Source of the DNA: Bradyrhizobium sp. Ai1a-2
Lineage (GTDB): Bacteria; Pseudomonadota; Alphaproteobacteria; Rhizobiales; Xanthobacteraceae
Reading direction: 5' to 3'
NCBI RefSeq assembly: GCF_000426245.1
Contig: NZ_AUEZ01000001.1
Span: 268,344-332,343, forward strand
Length of the DNA: 64,000 nucleotides
Below, one piece after another: positions 51,310-60,703 of this stretch. Positions within the stretch are counted from its first letter, which is position 1. Each line of letters starts with the position of its first letter. Both the position numbers and the translations under genes were made by a program. Below the pieces are notes generated by a model. It was not told where the DNA came from. It saw only the letters and a list, made by a program, of their open reading frames with translations, and made no database searches.

Positions 51310-52870
51310 CGAGACTTGCAGACGTGTCTCATCGGCGGCGGAAAGGCTATCGCGCGTCCATTTGGGGCAACATCAAAATCCCGCAAGGCTTGGAGCGCGC
51401 CCCCGCATTTCCAAACGTGGCGCTAATTCAACACCTTGGCGCATGGCCTCAGGCGCTAGGAATTATGACAGTCCGAGCCATTCGCTACGGCGCAGCTGTA
51501 GGGTGCCTTCGCTTGTAGGTCGTCGAAGGAAGTTCGCAAAACCAGCTTCGATAGTCCCGGGCAAATTGACCGAGGTGCCAGAACCCCCATTTGTTTGCGA
51601 CATCAGCAATGCTCATTGACGGTTCATGCTCTCCCGACAAATCGTGTCGCGCGCCGTTCAATCGCTGAACTTTCATGTAGAGCGCCGGTGATAAGCCGAA
51701 ACGCTCCATGAAAGCATTATCCAGCGTCCGCTCACTTGCTCTCGCGATCCGACAAAGATCGCCAATGCTGAGAACCTCCCCGGGACAATCGTTGATCGCT
51801 GCGATCGCGGCTTTCATGACGCGGGCCCGCTCGCAATTGCCGACCGACTTCGTCTTGGACGTGGCGTCGCCTGAACAGCTAAGCAAAATGCGTAAGAGAT
51901 CTTCCTGCTTTGTAACCGACCAATTAGCAGCTCGATCACCGTGTGGCCTCGCCACCGCGTCGCCAAATACCGCATCGAATAGGGCTCGGAGCATGTTGGC
52001 CTTACTCCGCTCCAATGGAATCACCAAGCTGTTCGCTCCGTGGGCGAACGGTGGCAATCCCAAACCGTCGGCGGTTGCTTTGACAAGATCCGGCGCGAAG
52101 GAGGCGGTGGCAACACCGTAGCCCGCCTGCGTGACAAGATCGATCTCAGCGCTCGATGTGGGGCACACCAGTAGGTCATGAGGCCCGAAGTCACCTGCTT
52201 TCCAGAGGGCGGGCTGCCGGGACATCCCCACCGCGAAGCTTATCTTCCCCGACGGCGGCTCACCGGTGTGGATGAGGGATCGCCCGTACTGTGCCGCGGT
52301 TAGGAGCACGCCGGCTAGTTCAGTCTGCACGAGCTCCGCGGCGAACGGGCCTTTGTCGATCTGCGTAAACGCAATGCGATAGCCGCGGACCTTTTCGACC
52401 AGTTGGTCCACATCCTCGGCGTGCACGACCGAGACAAGAGAGGAGTGCCGCGGAGCATCTGTGGCGTTTGCGGAAATTTGATGTGCCAGGTTGGAGAAAA
52501 AGGACATCCTCCGCCCCCTACGTTATCGGGCCTGCCCTTTCAAACTGGCCCGTGTCGGGCAGACCCCGAGCCTGTTGGTCCAATGCCGGCAGCACGATGA
52601 GCGACGAGACTCCCAAAACCAGGCTGGAAAAGCTCCGCCTCGAGCAAGACGCCAAATTCGACGCGATTGTCTCATGCTTGAGCCGCGAACTTTATTCGGG
52701 GTCGCCTGCCTCGGAAGCGGATCGCGAACACCTGATCGAAGAGGCAGAGCTGCTTACCGATAACTGGGCAGCAGCCGAAAACAACCATCGCCCGTTGGAG
52801 CTGAGCACGGCCCTTCAGATTCTTCTCAGCGAGCACCAGGAGATTTGCAAGCAGATAATCAAGATTATCG
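51310..52870. repeat. Large inverted repeat, complete copy
   Basis: This segment holds an araC gene and the start of a divergent small gene. It is repeated in inverse orientation at about 58527-59506, with most of the aligned bases identical. The partner lacks about 550 bp of the araC coding region. Ends were judged by eye and may shift by a few bases. Confidence 0.85.
51485..52507 (-). CDS. AraC-family transcriptional regulator
   Basis: A 340-residue regulator with an AraC_binding_2-like N-terminal part (about 20-200) and a C-terminal double helix-turn-helix: LSIGDLCRIARASERTLDNA, then MSIADVANKWGFWHLGQFAR and a PSTTYKRR end. It is divergent from the small gene at 52597, 89 bp apart, so it may control it. 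Both lie in the large inverted repeat, of which this is the intact copy. Confidence 0.9.
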   Translation of the reverse strand: MSFFSNLAHQISANATDAPRHSSLVSVVHAEDVDQLVEKVRGYRIAFTQIDKGPFAAELVQTELAGVLLTAAQYGRSLIHTGEPPSGKISFAVGMSRQPALWKAGDFGPHDLLVCPTSSAEIDLVTQAGYGVATASFAPDLVKATADGLGLPPFAHGANSLVIPLERSKANMLRALFDAVFGDAVARPHGDRAANWSVTKQEDLLRILLSCSGDATSKTKSVGNCERARVMKAAIAAINDCPGEVLSIGDLCRIARASERTLDNAFMERFGLSPALYMKVQRLNGARHDLSGEHEPSMSIADVANKWGFWHLGQFARDYRSWFCELPSTTYKRRHPTAAP

Positions 52871-52893
52871 ATGCTGGAATATCCGAAGAGTAG
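52597..52893 (+). CDS. Small helical protein of unknown function (copy 1)
   Basis: A 98-residue, strongly helical, acidic protein (TRLEKLRLEQDAKFDAIVSC; LLSEHQEICKQIIKII). No family recognised, no signal or membrane segment. It is divergent from araC and duplicated at 58500-58799, where the last few residues differ (DAGISEE here, DSEGSEES there). Conservation of both copies as open frames supports a real gene. Confidence 0.7.
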   Translation: MSDETPKTRLEKLRLEQDAKFDAIVSCLSRELYSGSPASEADREHLIEEAELLTDNWAAAENNHRPLELSTALQILLSEHQEICKQIIKIIDAGISEE

Positions 52894-53384
52894 CAGAGCC
52901 CACCTGGGCGAAAATTGTGCGCAGAATTCTGTTGCCGCGCACCCGTCCCGCTTGGCCGCCGGAGTTTCGATAGCCTCAAAGATCAAACCATGTCTAAATT
53001 CGCCTTCCGGTACTGAACCGCTTCCCCCAACTGTTCGTCCGAATTTGACAATCGATAGTTTGCAACAGGGAACCGGGAACCCTCTCGGGCCCTTGCATGC
53101 AGCGAATGCGTCCGAGCGCATTCCAGCTCCCCTTTTTCAGCTTACTAGACCTGGCGCCGCCAAACTATGCGTTTTCGGCTCATTTGCATCGTCCTGAGAT
53201 GGAGGAGGCTGACCGCGCCGATATGGAGATTTTCTGCGCAAGTCGATGTGCCGCGGCTCGCGGACTCCAAAGAGCGTCTGTCATCGTTCCGAGCACGCGG
53301 GACGTGCAGGAAGAAGTCAACTCGGTTGCATGCCGAAGGCTGTTTGGCCGCTACGGGCGGTGTCGCGGGAGAAGGGAGATCGAC
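52894..53384. other. Intergenic region before the DUF3302 gene
   Basis: About 490 bp with no supported gene or clear structure. It follows immediately after the end of the inverted repeat and presumably holds the promoter of the efflux-related operon. Confidence 0.5.
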
Positions 53385-53705
53385 ATGGATTCCACGTTTG
53401 GCATTTTAGACGCGTTCGCATTTGTGGTGTTCGCCGTTCTCATCACGGTCGCGGTGATCGCTATTGTGAGTTTGGGGCAATTGCCGGGCCGCCTCGCGCG
53501 GAAATGGGAACATCCACAGGCCTCCGCCATCACGAGTTGGATCGGCATGGCGACGGGCGGCTTGTTGTGGCCGCTGGCCTTGATCTGGGCCTTCGTCAAT
53601 CCATCCGGATCGCAAGCTTCGAGGATCGAAAATGATCAGCATGGGTGGGGCGCAAGTGAATCCGAGGCCCCCACCAATCGACACCCTCCGATGCGCAAGC
53701 TCTGA
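53385..53705 (+). CDS. DUF3302 (YiaW-like) inner-membrane protein
   Basis: A 106-residue protein with two membrane helices (FAFVVFAVLITVAVIAIVSL and ITSWIGMATGGLLWPLALIW) separated by LPGRLARKWEHPQ, the DUF3302 signature. ATG 53385 follows GGGAG by eight bases. It is 20 bp before the HlyD-like gene; the same pairing occurs as yiaW-yiaV in enterobacteria. Its role is not established. Confidence 0.85.
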   Translation: MDSTFGILDAFAFVVFAVLITVAVIAIVSLGQLPGRLARKWEHPQASAITSWIGMATGGLLWPLALIWAFVNPSGSQASRIENDQHGWGASESEAPTNRHPPMRKL

Positions 53706-53725
53706 GTCCACGAGGAAATGCGGCC

Positions 53726-55027
53726 ATGATTGCATTCCTGATCATTGTCTATACTGCCGTTGTGCTTGTGCTCTTCAAGGTGTTCCACCTGAAACCGACG
53801 CCGTATCTCATCGCAAGCATGATCCTCGCCGGCATTCTCATGATCGGTGGCGTGGTGGTGTGGTGGACGCAGTCGGCGCCGCTAACGGGCCAGCTGGTGA
53901 CGACCCAGTATGTCGTTCAGCTCGTTCCCTATGTGAAGGGACAGGTCAAAGCGGTGTATGCCAAGGCGAACCAGCCGATGAAGAAAGGCGATTTGCTACT
54001 GGAGATCGACCCGGCGCCGTATCAATTTACGGTGGATCAGCTCGAGGCCCAGCTCAAGGCATCGAAAGCGAATGTCGATCAGGCGCAGGCCGGCGCGCAA
54101 GCGGCGGATGCAAATGTGGCGAAGGCCAAGGATGGAGTGGCCCAGGCCCAGGCTGCGGTCGATGAAGCCAAGGCGGCCGTGGCCAATGCGCAAGCCAATC
54201 TCAACAAGGCGAAGGCGGCCGACGAGTTGGCCAGGACGCAGGAACAGATCGCCCTGAACATTCAACGAGCGAACGTCGCCGCGATCAGTCAGCTCAAGGT
54301 GGCCGAGACCAAGCAGCAGCGTCAGGAGGCGGATGCCGCCGTTCAGCAGGCAGCCGCCGCCGTTACGCAGGCCCAGGCCGCCGAGCAACAGGCGGTGGCC
54401 GCATTGGCCGCCGCGCAGTCCGGCCTGCAGCAGGCCGAAGCCGCCGCGCGACAGGCGGCCTTCGCCGTGGTGGTCGCCCAGAGCGGCGTACCAGCTGTAG
54501 AGGCTCAACTGGGCGATGCGCGCTTCAACCTTGCGCAGTGCAAGATGTTGGCGCCGGCAGACGGATACGTGGTGAACTGGCAGGTGCAGGTGGGAACCAT
54601 GCTGGTGTCCGTGCCAATCGCCGCGGCCGGGACCTTCGTCGACACGTCAAGCATCTTTGTTGGGGCCGTGTTTCCTCAGAACTGGACGATGAATGTGAAA
54701 CCCGGAAACGACGTGGAGCTGGTGCTCGATCCATATCCGGGCCGGCTTTTCACCGGAAAGGTGGACACCGTAATTCCTGCCTCCGGTGGCGGGCAGTTCA
54801 CCACCAGCGGAGATATCCCGACAGCGGCGAGGGTCGGATCGACCGGCACCTTCGCGGTCAAGATCCTCTTCGACGACCCGGCCGTTTCGCGCGATCTGTC
54901 CATCGGCTCGGGGGGTAGTGCCGCCATCTACACCAAGGTGGGCAAGCCGACCCACATCATCTCAAAGGTCGCAATCCGGATGAAGAAGTGGCTGTTGTAC
55001 GTCGTGCCGTCTGTGGCCAAGAGCTAA
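53726..55027 (+). CDS. HlyD/YiaV-type membrane-fusion protein
   Basis: A 433-residue adaptor. It has two N-terminal membrane helices (FLIIVYTAVVLVLF and LIASMILAGILMIGGVVVWW), a lipoyl half (VVQLVPYVKGQVKAVYAK, KKGDLLLEIDP), and a long Ala/Gln-rich coiled coil from about 110 to 260. The second half of the barrel (CKMLAPADGYVVNWQVQVG) follows. It likely works with the DUF3302 protein and the outer-membrane channel encoded next. No pump ATPase or RND permease adjoins. Confidence 0.88.
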   Translation: MIAFLIIVYTAVVLVLFKVFHLKPTPYLIASMILAGILMIGGVVVWWTQSAPLTGQLVTTQYVVQLVPYVKGQVKAVYAKANQPMKKGDLLLEIDPAPYQFTVDQLEAQLKASKANVDQAQAGAQAADANVAKAKDGVAQAQAAVDEAKAAVANAQANLNKAKAADELARTQEQIALNIQRANVAAISQLKVAETKQQRQEADAAVQQAAAAVTQAQAAEQQAVAALAAAQSGLQQAEAAARQAAFAVVVAQSGVPAVEAQLGDARFNLAQCKMLAPADGYVVNWQVQVGTMLVSVPIAAAGTFVDTSSIFVGAVFPQNWTMNVKPGNDVELVLDPYPGRLFTGKVDTVIPASGGGQFTTSGDIPTAARVGSTGTFAVKILFDDPAVSRDLSIGSGGSAAIYTKVGKPTHIISKVAIRMKKWLLYVVPSVAKS

Positions 55028-55200
55028 GCAAAAGTTAGCCGGCGCCTGTTGATTGCGCGCAGGTTTTGCCGAATTTGCATGTGGCAAAATTGACGCAGGG
55101 CGCTTCTTTGCACGTGAAGTTGCGCAGGTTGTGACGCGGGCGATTGGCAAAGCTGATAACTTGAAACGGGGCTGGCGAGCAACTCGGGGAGGTTGCGCCA

Positions 55201-56817
55201 ATGGGGACTCTCCACCTCGCCCGACGCGGAGCCGTGCGCCATGTCCTGTTGCCGGCGCTGGTCGTGCCGTTGGCAGCCTGTGCCGTTGGCCCGAACTTCA
55301 TTCCGCCTGCGGCCCCGATCACTGACAAATTTCTTGCCGCGAACAGCCGCTCGATCAAGTCAGGTCATCAGGACTATCGCGATTGGTGGAGGGCCTTCCG
55401 CAATCCTACGCTCAATCAGCTGATCCAGATTGCCTATGACCAGAATCTCACTTTGCTGAGTGCCGGGACCCGCGTGCTCCAGGCACGGGCTTCGCTGGGT
55501 ATCGCCATCGGCTCATTCTATCCCCAGGTACAGCAGGGGACGGGTTCGTTGATCTACAGCCAGCCCAGCGCCGCCACGCCGGCCGCCCTCCCAAATGCCA
55601 ACCCCACTCAATTCTGGACCGATGCGCTCGCTGCGCAGGCTGCATGGGAGCTGGATTTCTGGGGTAAGTTCCGGCGTGGTGTTGAATTTGCTGACGGCGC
55701 CTATCTCGCTTCGATCGCGAGCTATGACGACGTTCTGGTCACGCTCTTGGGCGATGTCGCGGCAACCTACATCGGCATTCGCACCACCGAGCAGTTGATC
55801 GCGATCGCGCGCTCCAACATCAATAAGCAGCGGCTAGCCCTAGAGATCGCGCAGGCCAAGTACAAAGGCGGCGGCACGACCGAACGAGACGTCTTTCAGG
55901 CGAGCAACGTCCTGGAGCAGACGCAAGCAGCGATTCCGCTGTTGACCATCCAGTTGCAACAAGGAGAGCACGCGCTCTGCGTGCTGCTCGGAAACCCGCC
56001 TGTCTCCTTGAACGCGCTGCTCACCCGATGGCGTGGCCGGATTCCTGCGCCGCCCCGTACGATCGCGGTGGGAATTCCGGCGGACCTTCTTCGCCGTCGG
56101 CCGGACGTTCGCGCCGCCGAGCTTGCTGCGCTGGCACAGAATGCGCAGATCGGCGTCGCCGAGGCGCAGCTCTATCCGGCCATCAGCATCACCGGCACGT
56201 TCGGAGGCGCGGCCAGCACCGCCAACGGTCATAATCTGGGCCAGATCGTCAGCTCACGAGGCATCACCTATGCCGCCGGCCCGTCGTTTCAATGGAACAT
56301 CTTGAATTACGGCCAGATCACCAACGACGTGCGGCTGCAGGACGCGAAGCTGCAGCAGCTGCTGGTCGACTATCAAAACATCGTCCTCAAGGCACAGCAG
56401 CAGGTGGACGACGGCATTTCCACCTTTCTGCAGTCGAGGATTCAGGTCGGATACCTGCGCAAGAGCGCCGAAGCTGCGCGCGGCGCCTTGAGAATCGGGA
56501 TGGAACAGTACGAGCAAGGAGCCACGGATTTCACGACGGTACTGACCGCCGAGCAGAATCTGTTTCAGGCGGAGAGCAATGTGGCAACCGCCACGGCCAA
56601 TGTCGCGCTCGGTGCGACCGCGATCTACCGCGCGCTGGGGGGCGGATGGCAGATACGGGAAGACAGTTACTTCGTCACCGCTGCGACGGCCGACCAAATG
56701 CGAGCGCGGACCAACTGGGGAGAGCTGCTGCCGCCGGCCGGCGCGCCCCAACCGCCGGCTCCGGGTCTTCCGTCACCCGGAGATATTGGGCCAACAGTTC
56801 GGCCGCCGGAGTGGTGA
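55201..56817 (+). CDS. NodT/OprM-type outer-membrane efflux lipoprotein
   Basis: A 538-residue outer-membrane factor. Lipobox LAAC near residue 27 is followed by the typical CAVGPNFIPPAAP opening. The protein carries two repeats of the TolC-like helical barrel; RRRPDVRAAELAALAQNAQI and LYPAISITGTFGG are the family landmarks, and ATDFTTVLTAEQNLFQAESN closes the second repeat. The C-terminal 50 residues are Pro-rich. ATG 55201 follows GGGGAGG. It is 173 bp after the adaptor gene. Confidence 0.9.
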   Translation: MGTLHLARRGAVRHVLLPALVVPLAACAVGPNFIPPAAPITDKFLAANSRSIKSGHQDYRDWWRAFRNPTLNQLIQIAYDQNLTLLSAGTRVLQARASLGIAIGSFYPQVQQGTGSLIYSQPSAATPAALPNANPTQFWTDALAAQAAWELDFWGKFRRGVEFADGAYLASIASYDDVLVTLLGDVAATYIGIRTTEQLIAIARSNINKQRLALEIAQAKYKGGGTTERDVFQASNVLEQTQAAIPLLTIQLQQGEHALCVLLGNPPVSLNALLTRWRGRIPAPPRTIAVGIPADLLRRRPDVRAAELAALAQNAQIGVAEAQLYPAISITGTFGGAASTANGHNLGQIVSSRGITYAAGPSFQWNILNYGQITNDVRLQDAKLQQLLVDYQNIVLKAQQQVDDGISTFLQSRIQVGYLRKSAEAARGALRIGMEQYEQGATDFTTVLTAEQNLFQAESNVATATANVALGATAIYRALGGGWQIREDSYFVTAATADQMRARTNWGELLPPAGAPQPPAPGLPSPGDIGPTVRPPEW

Positions 56818-57631
56818 AGTCTATTCCACGCTTGACGCGCCCAGGAGGCGCTATGCGAGTTCGGCAGGTTTCGCAAGCGAAGTCTGGCGTAAGTAATCGA
56901 CGCTCGACTATGCGGCTTCGGAATTTCGAGGGTGATTGCTGGGTCCGAGACCTGTCCGACTTCGGCAGGCGGGGAGGCGACTTGGTCAGATCATCATCCC
57001 TGAATAACGACTCCAATACCGCCGTTGTTGTTGCCCGCCCAGTCGAAGTCCCATTCGCCGCCGATGACAATTGCCGCCGATCTGCCCACCGCCAATGACC
57101 CGGGTTTCCGCCGGCAGTGACGTGGCGCGCGCGAGAGAATTCCAGATTCGCAAGTTTCCGCGAATCTGACGGCCAGCTTCACCGGCAACGTCAATGCAAA
57201 GCAAGCGCACTTCACACATTGATCCGCCAGCGTCACGTTACGCCATCATGCGGAGGGCATGCCCCTACTGCGGAGAGAACCTTGAACCCGGCAAGGACGT
57301 TTTTGGAGAGTCTTGACCGCAGGCCCGGAATTAGAGATCAGCCGGGGTCATGAGCTGAAAGGCTCATGGCGAGCGCAAATAGGAAGTAGTCAAATGCGCC
57401 GGCCGAGATAAGGCCACCGTTGAGTCTAACCCGCATTCGCCGGATGACGCGCTGATCTTGGCAACGGTCGCCGCGATTCAGATATACTCAAGCCGGTCAT
57501 CCTGCGGTATCGCGGCAGCGCCCGATTGTCGGCGAGCGGCCACAAACGCTGGCGGGACTTCCGAACAGCCCAGAAAATCGCTACTATCCGCCTCAAATTC
57601 AGGGCTCATCCGGGGAATCCCGGTTAATCTT
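56818..57631. other. 814-bp region without a supported gene
   Basis: No open frame has a plausible start or resemblance. The region precedes the DUF1275 pseudogene, so it may contain decayed sequence belonging to it or to an earlier insertion. Confidence 0.5.
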
Positions 57632-58382
57632 ATGAGTACGGAATCTGTGACCACGCAAGTGGAAAGAGTTGACCGCCAAGTCACCTACGTCAGCGTCCGT
57701 AACTGGCTACTCGCCGCACTCTCGGTTTCATCGGGCGCGGTGGACGCAATCAGTTTCCTTGCCCTGGGAAAGGTCTTCACGGCTTTTATGACCGGGAACG
57801 TCGCCTTTCTGGGGATGGGAATCGCGGGCCATCCCGACGCGCCACGGATCGTATCGGTCCTGGCGTCGATGGCCGGTTTCGCGGGCGGTGTCTACCTCAC
57901 CACGAGGATTATTAGGCATTCGAACCAATCCGCGGCGGATGAGGGCGAGCAAGCGACTGGCGCCGTGTGGCCGCGACCGACGACATTCGCTCTCGGCATC
58001 TCACTACTGCCGCAACTCTGTTTCCTAGCTATCTGGTTTGCGACTAGCGGTCGGCCCGGCGACAACCTTATTCCTGTACTCCTTGCCGTCTGGGCGCTGG
58101 CGACTTAACGTCGGGGGCATATTTACGACTGCCGCCACCGCTACATTCATCTTCCTGGTCGGCGATTGGGCCAACAATAGACCCCTAACCAGTGAAGAGC
58201 ACAGCCGATTGCGTGGTGTGCTTGTCTCTCTGATCATTGGCGCCACAGCCGGCGCGCTTTTCCATATTCATGCGCCGGTCTACGCTCCTGTGCTCCCGTT
58301 CGTCATCACTGTCGGGGTCGTCGCGATAGCGGCCAGGGTCTTCCGGGATTGCGTGCCGTCAGATGAGAGAGTAAGTCGGTAG
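57632..58382 (+). pseudogene. DUF1275 (YoaK) membrane protein, frameshifted
   Basis: The first part (from ATG 57632) has YVSVRNWLLAALSVSSGAVD, FLALGKVFTAFMTGNVAFLG and further helices up to LLAVWALA. There the frame ends at a TAA near 58108. The family sequence resumes in another frame with RLNVGGIFTTAATATFIFLV and runs to 58382. Compared with intact relatives, the short MGMQSAAVR-like link is missing, so a small deletion shifted the frame. DUF1275 proteins are membrane proteins of unknown function. Confidence 0.8.
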
Positions 58383-58499
58383 GACGGTTGCCGGCGCCGG
58401 CCCTGCTACCATGTCAGGGTCACCCTTGCGACCCGGCATAGACTAGGCGATTCGGCAGACGGTCTCGCCCGTACGCACCATGCACGGGCGAATGGGTCG

Positions 58500-58799
58500 C
58501 TACGATTCTTCTGATCCTTCGGAATCGATAATCTTGATTATCTGCTTGCAAATCTCCTGGTGCTCGCTGAGAAGAATCTGAAGGGCCGTGCTCAGCTCCA
58601 ACGGGCGATGGTTGTTTTCGGCTGCCGCCCAGTTATCGGTAAGCAGCTCTGCCTCTTCGATCAGGTGTTCGCGATCCGCTTCCGAGGCAGGCGACCCCGA
58701 ATAAAGTTCGCGGCTCAAGCATGAGACAATCGCGTCGAATTTGGCGTCTTGCTCGAGGCGGAGCTTTTCCAGCCTGGTTTTGGGAGTCTCGTCGCTCAT
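58500..58799 (-). CDS. Small helical protein of unknown function (copy 2)
   Basis: A 99-residue near-identical copy of the protein at 52597-52893, on the opposite strand within the second inverted-repeat copy. Only the last residues differ because the repeat ends about 27 bp before the stop codon. Its divergent partner araC is here a pseudogene, so its regulation may have changed. Confidence 0.7.
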   Translation of the reverse strand: MSDETPKTRLEKLRLEQDAKFDAIVSCLSRELYSGSPASEADREHLIEEAELLTDNWAAAENNHRPLELSTALQILLSEHQEICKQIIKIIDSEGSEES

Positions 58800-59506
58800 C
58801 GTGCTGCCGGCATTGGACCAACAGGCTCGGGGTCTGCCCGACACGGGCCAGCTTGAAAAGGCAGGCCCGATAACGTAGGGGGCGGAGGATGTCCTTTTTC
58901 TCCAACCTGGCACATCAAATTTCCGCAAACGCCACAGATGCTCGGCGGCACTCCTCTCTTGTCTCGGTCGTGCACGCCGAGGATGTGGACCAACTCGTCG
59001 AAAAGGTACGCGGCTATCGCATTGCGTTTACGCAGATCGACAAAGGCCCGTTCGCCGCGGAGCTCGTGCAGACTGAACTAGCCGGCGTGCTCCTAACCGC
59101 GGCACAGTACGGGCGATCCCTCATCCACTGGATAAAGCTTTCATGGATCGTTTCGGCTTATGACCGCGCGACACGATTTGTCGGGAGCGCATGAACCGTC
59201 AATGAGCATTGCTGATGTCGCAAACAAATGGGGGTTCTGGCACCTCGGTCAATTTGCCCGGGACTATCGAAGCTGGTTTTGCGAACTTCCTTCGGCGACC
59301 TACAAGCGAAGGCACCCTACAGCTGCGCTGTAGCGAATGGCTCGGGCTGTCATAATTCCTGGCGCCTGACGGCATGCGCCAAAGCGTTGAATTAGCGCAA
59401 ATTTTGGAAGCGCGGGGGCGCGCTCCAAGCCTTGCGGGATTTTGATGTTGCCCCAAATGGACGCGCGATAGCCTTTCCGCCACCGATGAGACACGCCTGC
59501 AAGACT
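58527..59506. repeat. Large inverted repeat, partial copy
   Basis: The reverse complement of about 51310-52870, with roughly 550 bp and a further 30 bp or so missing. The two copies face each other across 5.7 kb (52871-58526), so recombination between them would invert that block. Confidence 0.85.
58889..59333 (+). pseudogene. AraC-family regulator, internally deleted copy
   Basis: It begins exactly as the intact gene at 52507 (FFSNLAHQISANATDA) for about 80 codons. It then jumps after CTCATCCAC to sequence that encodes the end of the first DNA-binding helix, out of frame, loses another 30 bp or so, and resumes with SIADVANKWGFWHLGQ to the same stop. The ligand-binding half and first helix-turn-helix are gone, so no working regulator can be made. 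Confidence 0.85.
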
Positions 59507-59670
59507 CGTGGATGCAGGTCCCGGTCGGTCACGAGATCGTGCTGATTGTTGGATCGGTGTGGATCATGACTCATCTCAACCAAAACATGATTCCGATGGA
59601 GCGGATCATGCGGATGCAGAGATGGCGAGACGACTGTTCGTCCAAGGCTTTGACGAACTTGGAGGACACG
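59334..59670. other. Region between the inverted repeat and heme O synthase
   Basis: The first 170 bp belong to the inverted repeat. The rest (59507-59670) has an open frame joined to ctaB but no conserved residues, so it is probably the ctaB promoter and leader. Confidence 0.5.
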
Positions 59671-60612
59671 ATGTTGCTTTTGCTCAATCATCATTCAAGT
59701 CTCTTTCAGGCCGCGAAGGCTCCCTTGCAGGGGCGTTTCGCCGCGCGCCTACCTGGTTTCGTTGCACTCATGAAGCCGCGAGTGATGGCGCTTGCGGTAT
59801 TCACGGCGTTTGTTGGGCTGGCGATTGCGCCCGGTCACCTCGACCCGCTGGTTGCGTCCATTGCAATTGGTGCCATCGCCGCAGGAGCTGGCGCGGCCGG
59901 TGTTCTCAATATGTGGTATGACGCTGACATCGACGCTGTGATGGCCCGCACCGCTAGGCGTCCAATTCCCCGCGGGGAGATCTCGCGCGCCGAGGCGCTT
60001 GTATTCGGACTTATCCTTTCCTGCAGCGCCGTGGCCATCCTTGCTCTTGCGCTCAATATCAAAGCCGCCGCGCTGCTCGCCTTTGCGATCTTCTTCTATG
60101 TCATCGTCTACACGATGTGGCTGAAGCGGCGGACGCCACAAAACATTGTCATCGGCGGCGCTGCGGGTGCCCTCCCTCCAGTTATTGGTTGGGCGGCAGT
60201 GACCGAAAGCATCGGGCTCGAGCCGGTGATGTTGTTCCTGATCATACTGCTGTGGACGCCGCCCCATTTCTGGGCGCTGTCGCTCAATCGTGCCGACGAA
60301 TATCGCCGCGCTGGCGTCCCCATGCTGCCGGTGGTTGCGGGAGTGACTGCAACAGCACGGCAGATCCTGATCTACAGTGTCCTGCTGCTGCCAATTTCGC
60401 TGTTGCCGTGCGCCCTAGGCTTTGCCGGCCTCCTCTTTGGCACCGCCGCCGCTACCTGTGGAGCGATCCTCGTCGCACTCGCTTTCCAATTGCACGGAAG
60501 TAAGGGGACGAATCGGCTCGCCGCCCAGCGCCTCTTCTCGTTCTCCATTCTCGACCTGTTCGCGTTGTTCGCGGCGCTTTTAGCCGGCAACCTCGGCAAT
60601 CGCAGTAGTTAA
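59671..60612 (+). CDS. ctaB: Heme O synthase (protoheme IX farnesyltransferase)
   Basis: A 313-residue UbiA-family prenyltransferase. The opening LPGFVALMKPRVMALAVFTA and the metal-diphosphate motif NMWYDADIDAVMARTARRP are diagnostic. The second motif region is YTMWLKRRTPQNIVIGGAAG, and WTPPHFWALSL follows. It converts heme B to heme O for terminal oxidases. I set the start at ATG 59671, five bases after GGAGG, giving the usual length. No oxidase subunit gene is nearby, so this is probably an extra or displaced copy. Confidence 0.9.
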   Translation: MLLLLNHHSSLFQAAKAPLQGRFAARLPGFVALMKPRVMALAVFTAFVGLAIAPGHLDPLVASIAIGAIAAGAGAAGVLNMWYDADIDAVMARTARRPIPRGEISRAEALVFGLILSCSAVAILALALNIKAAALLAFAIFFYVIVYTMWLKRRTPQNIVIGGAAGALPPVIGWAAVTESIGLEPVMLFLIILLWTPPHFWALSLNRADEYRRAGVPMLPVVAGVTATARQILIYSVLLLPISLLPCALGFAGLLFGTAAATCGAILVALAFQLHGSKGTNRLAAQRLFSFSILDLFALFAALLAGNLGNRSS

Positions 60613-60703
60613 CTCATTTCCTTCTGGCCCGCACGCTCGATGTCGGCCCTTGATGCTTGTTCTTCAACGCCGACCGTGAGTGCCCGAGAATGGGAGGTAG
60701 CGT

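Noticed and set aside
52871..53197. Small plus-strand frame after the helical-protein gene
   Set aside because: Overlaps the end of that gene, no ribosome site, no hydrophobic or conserved pattern.
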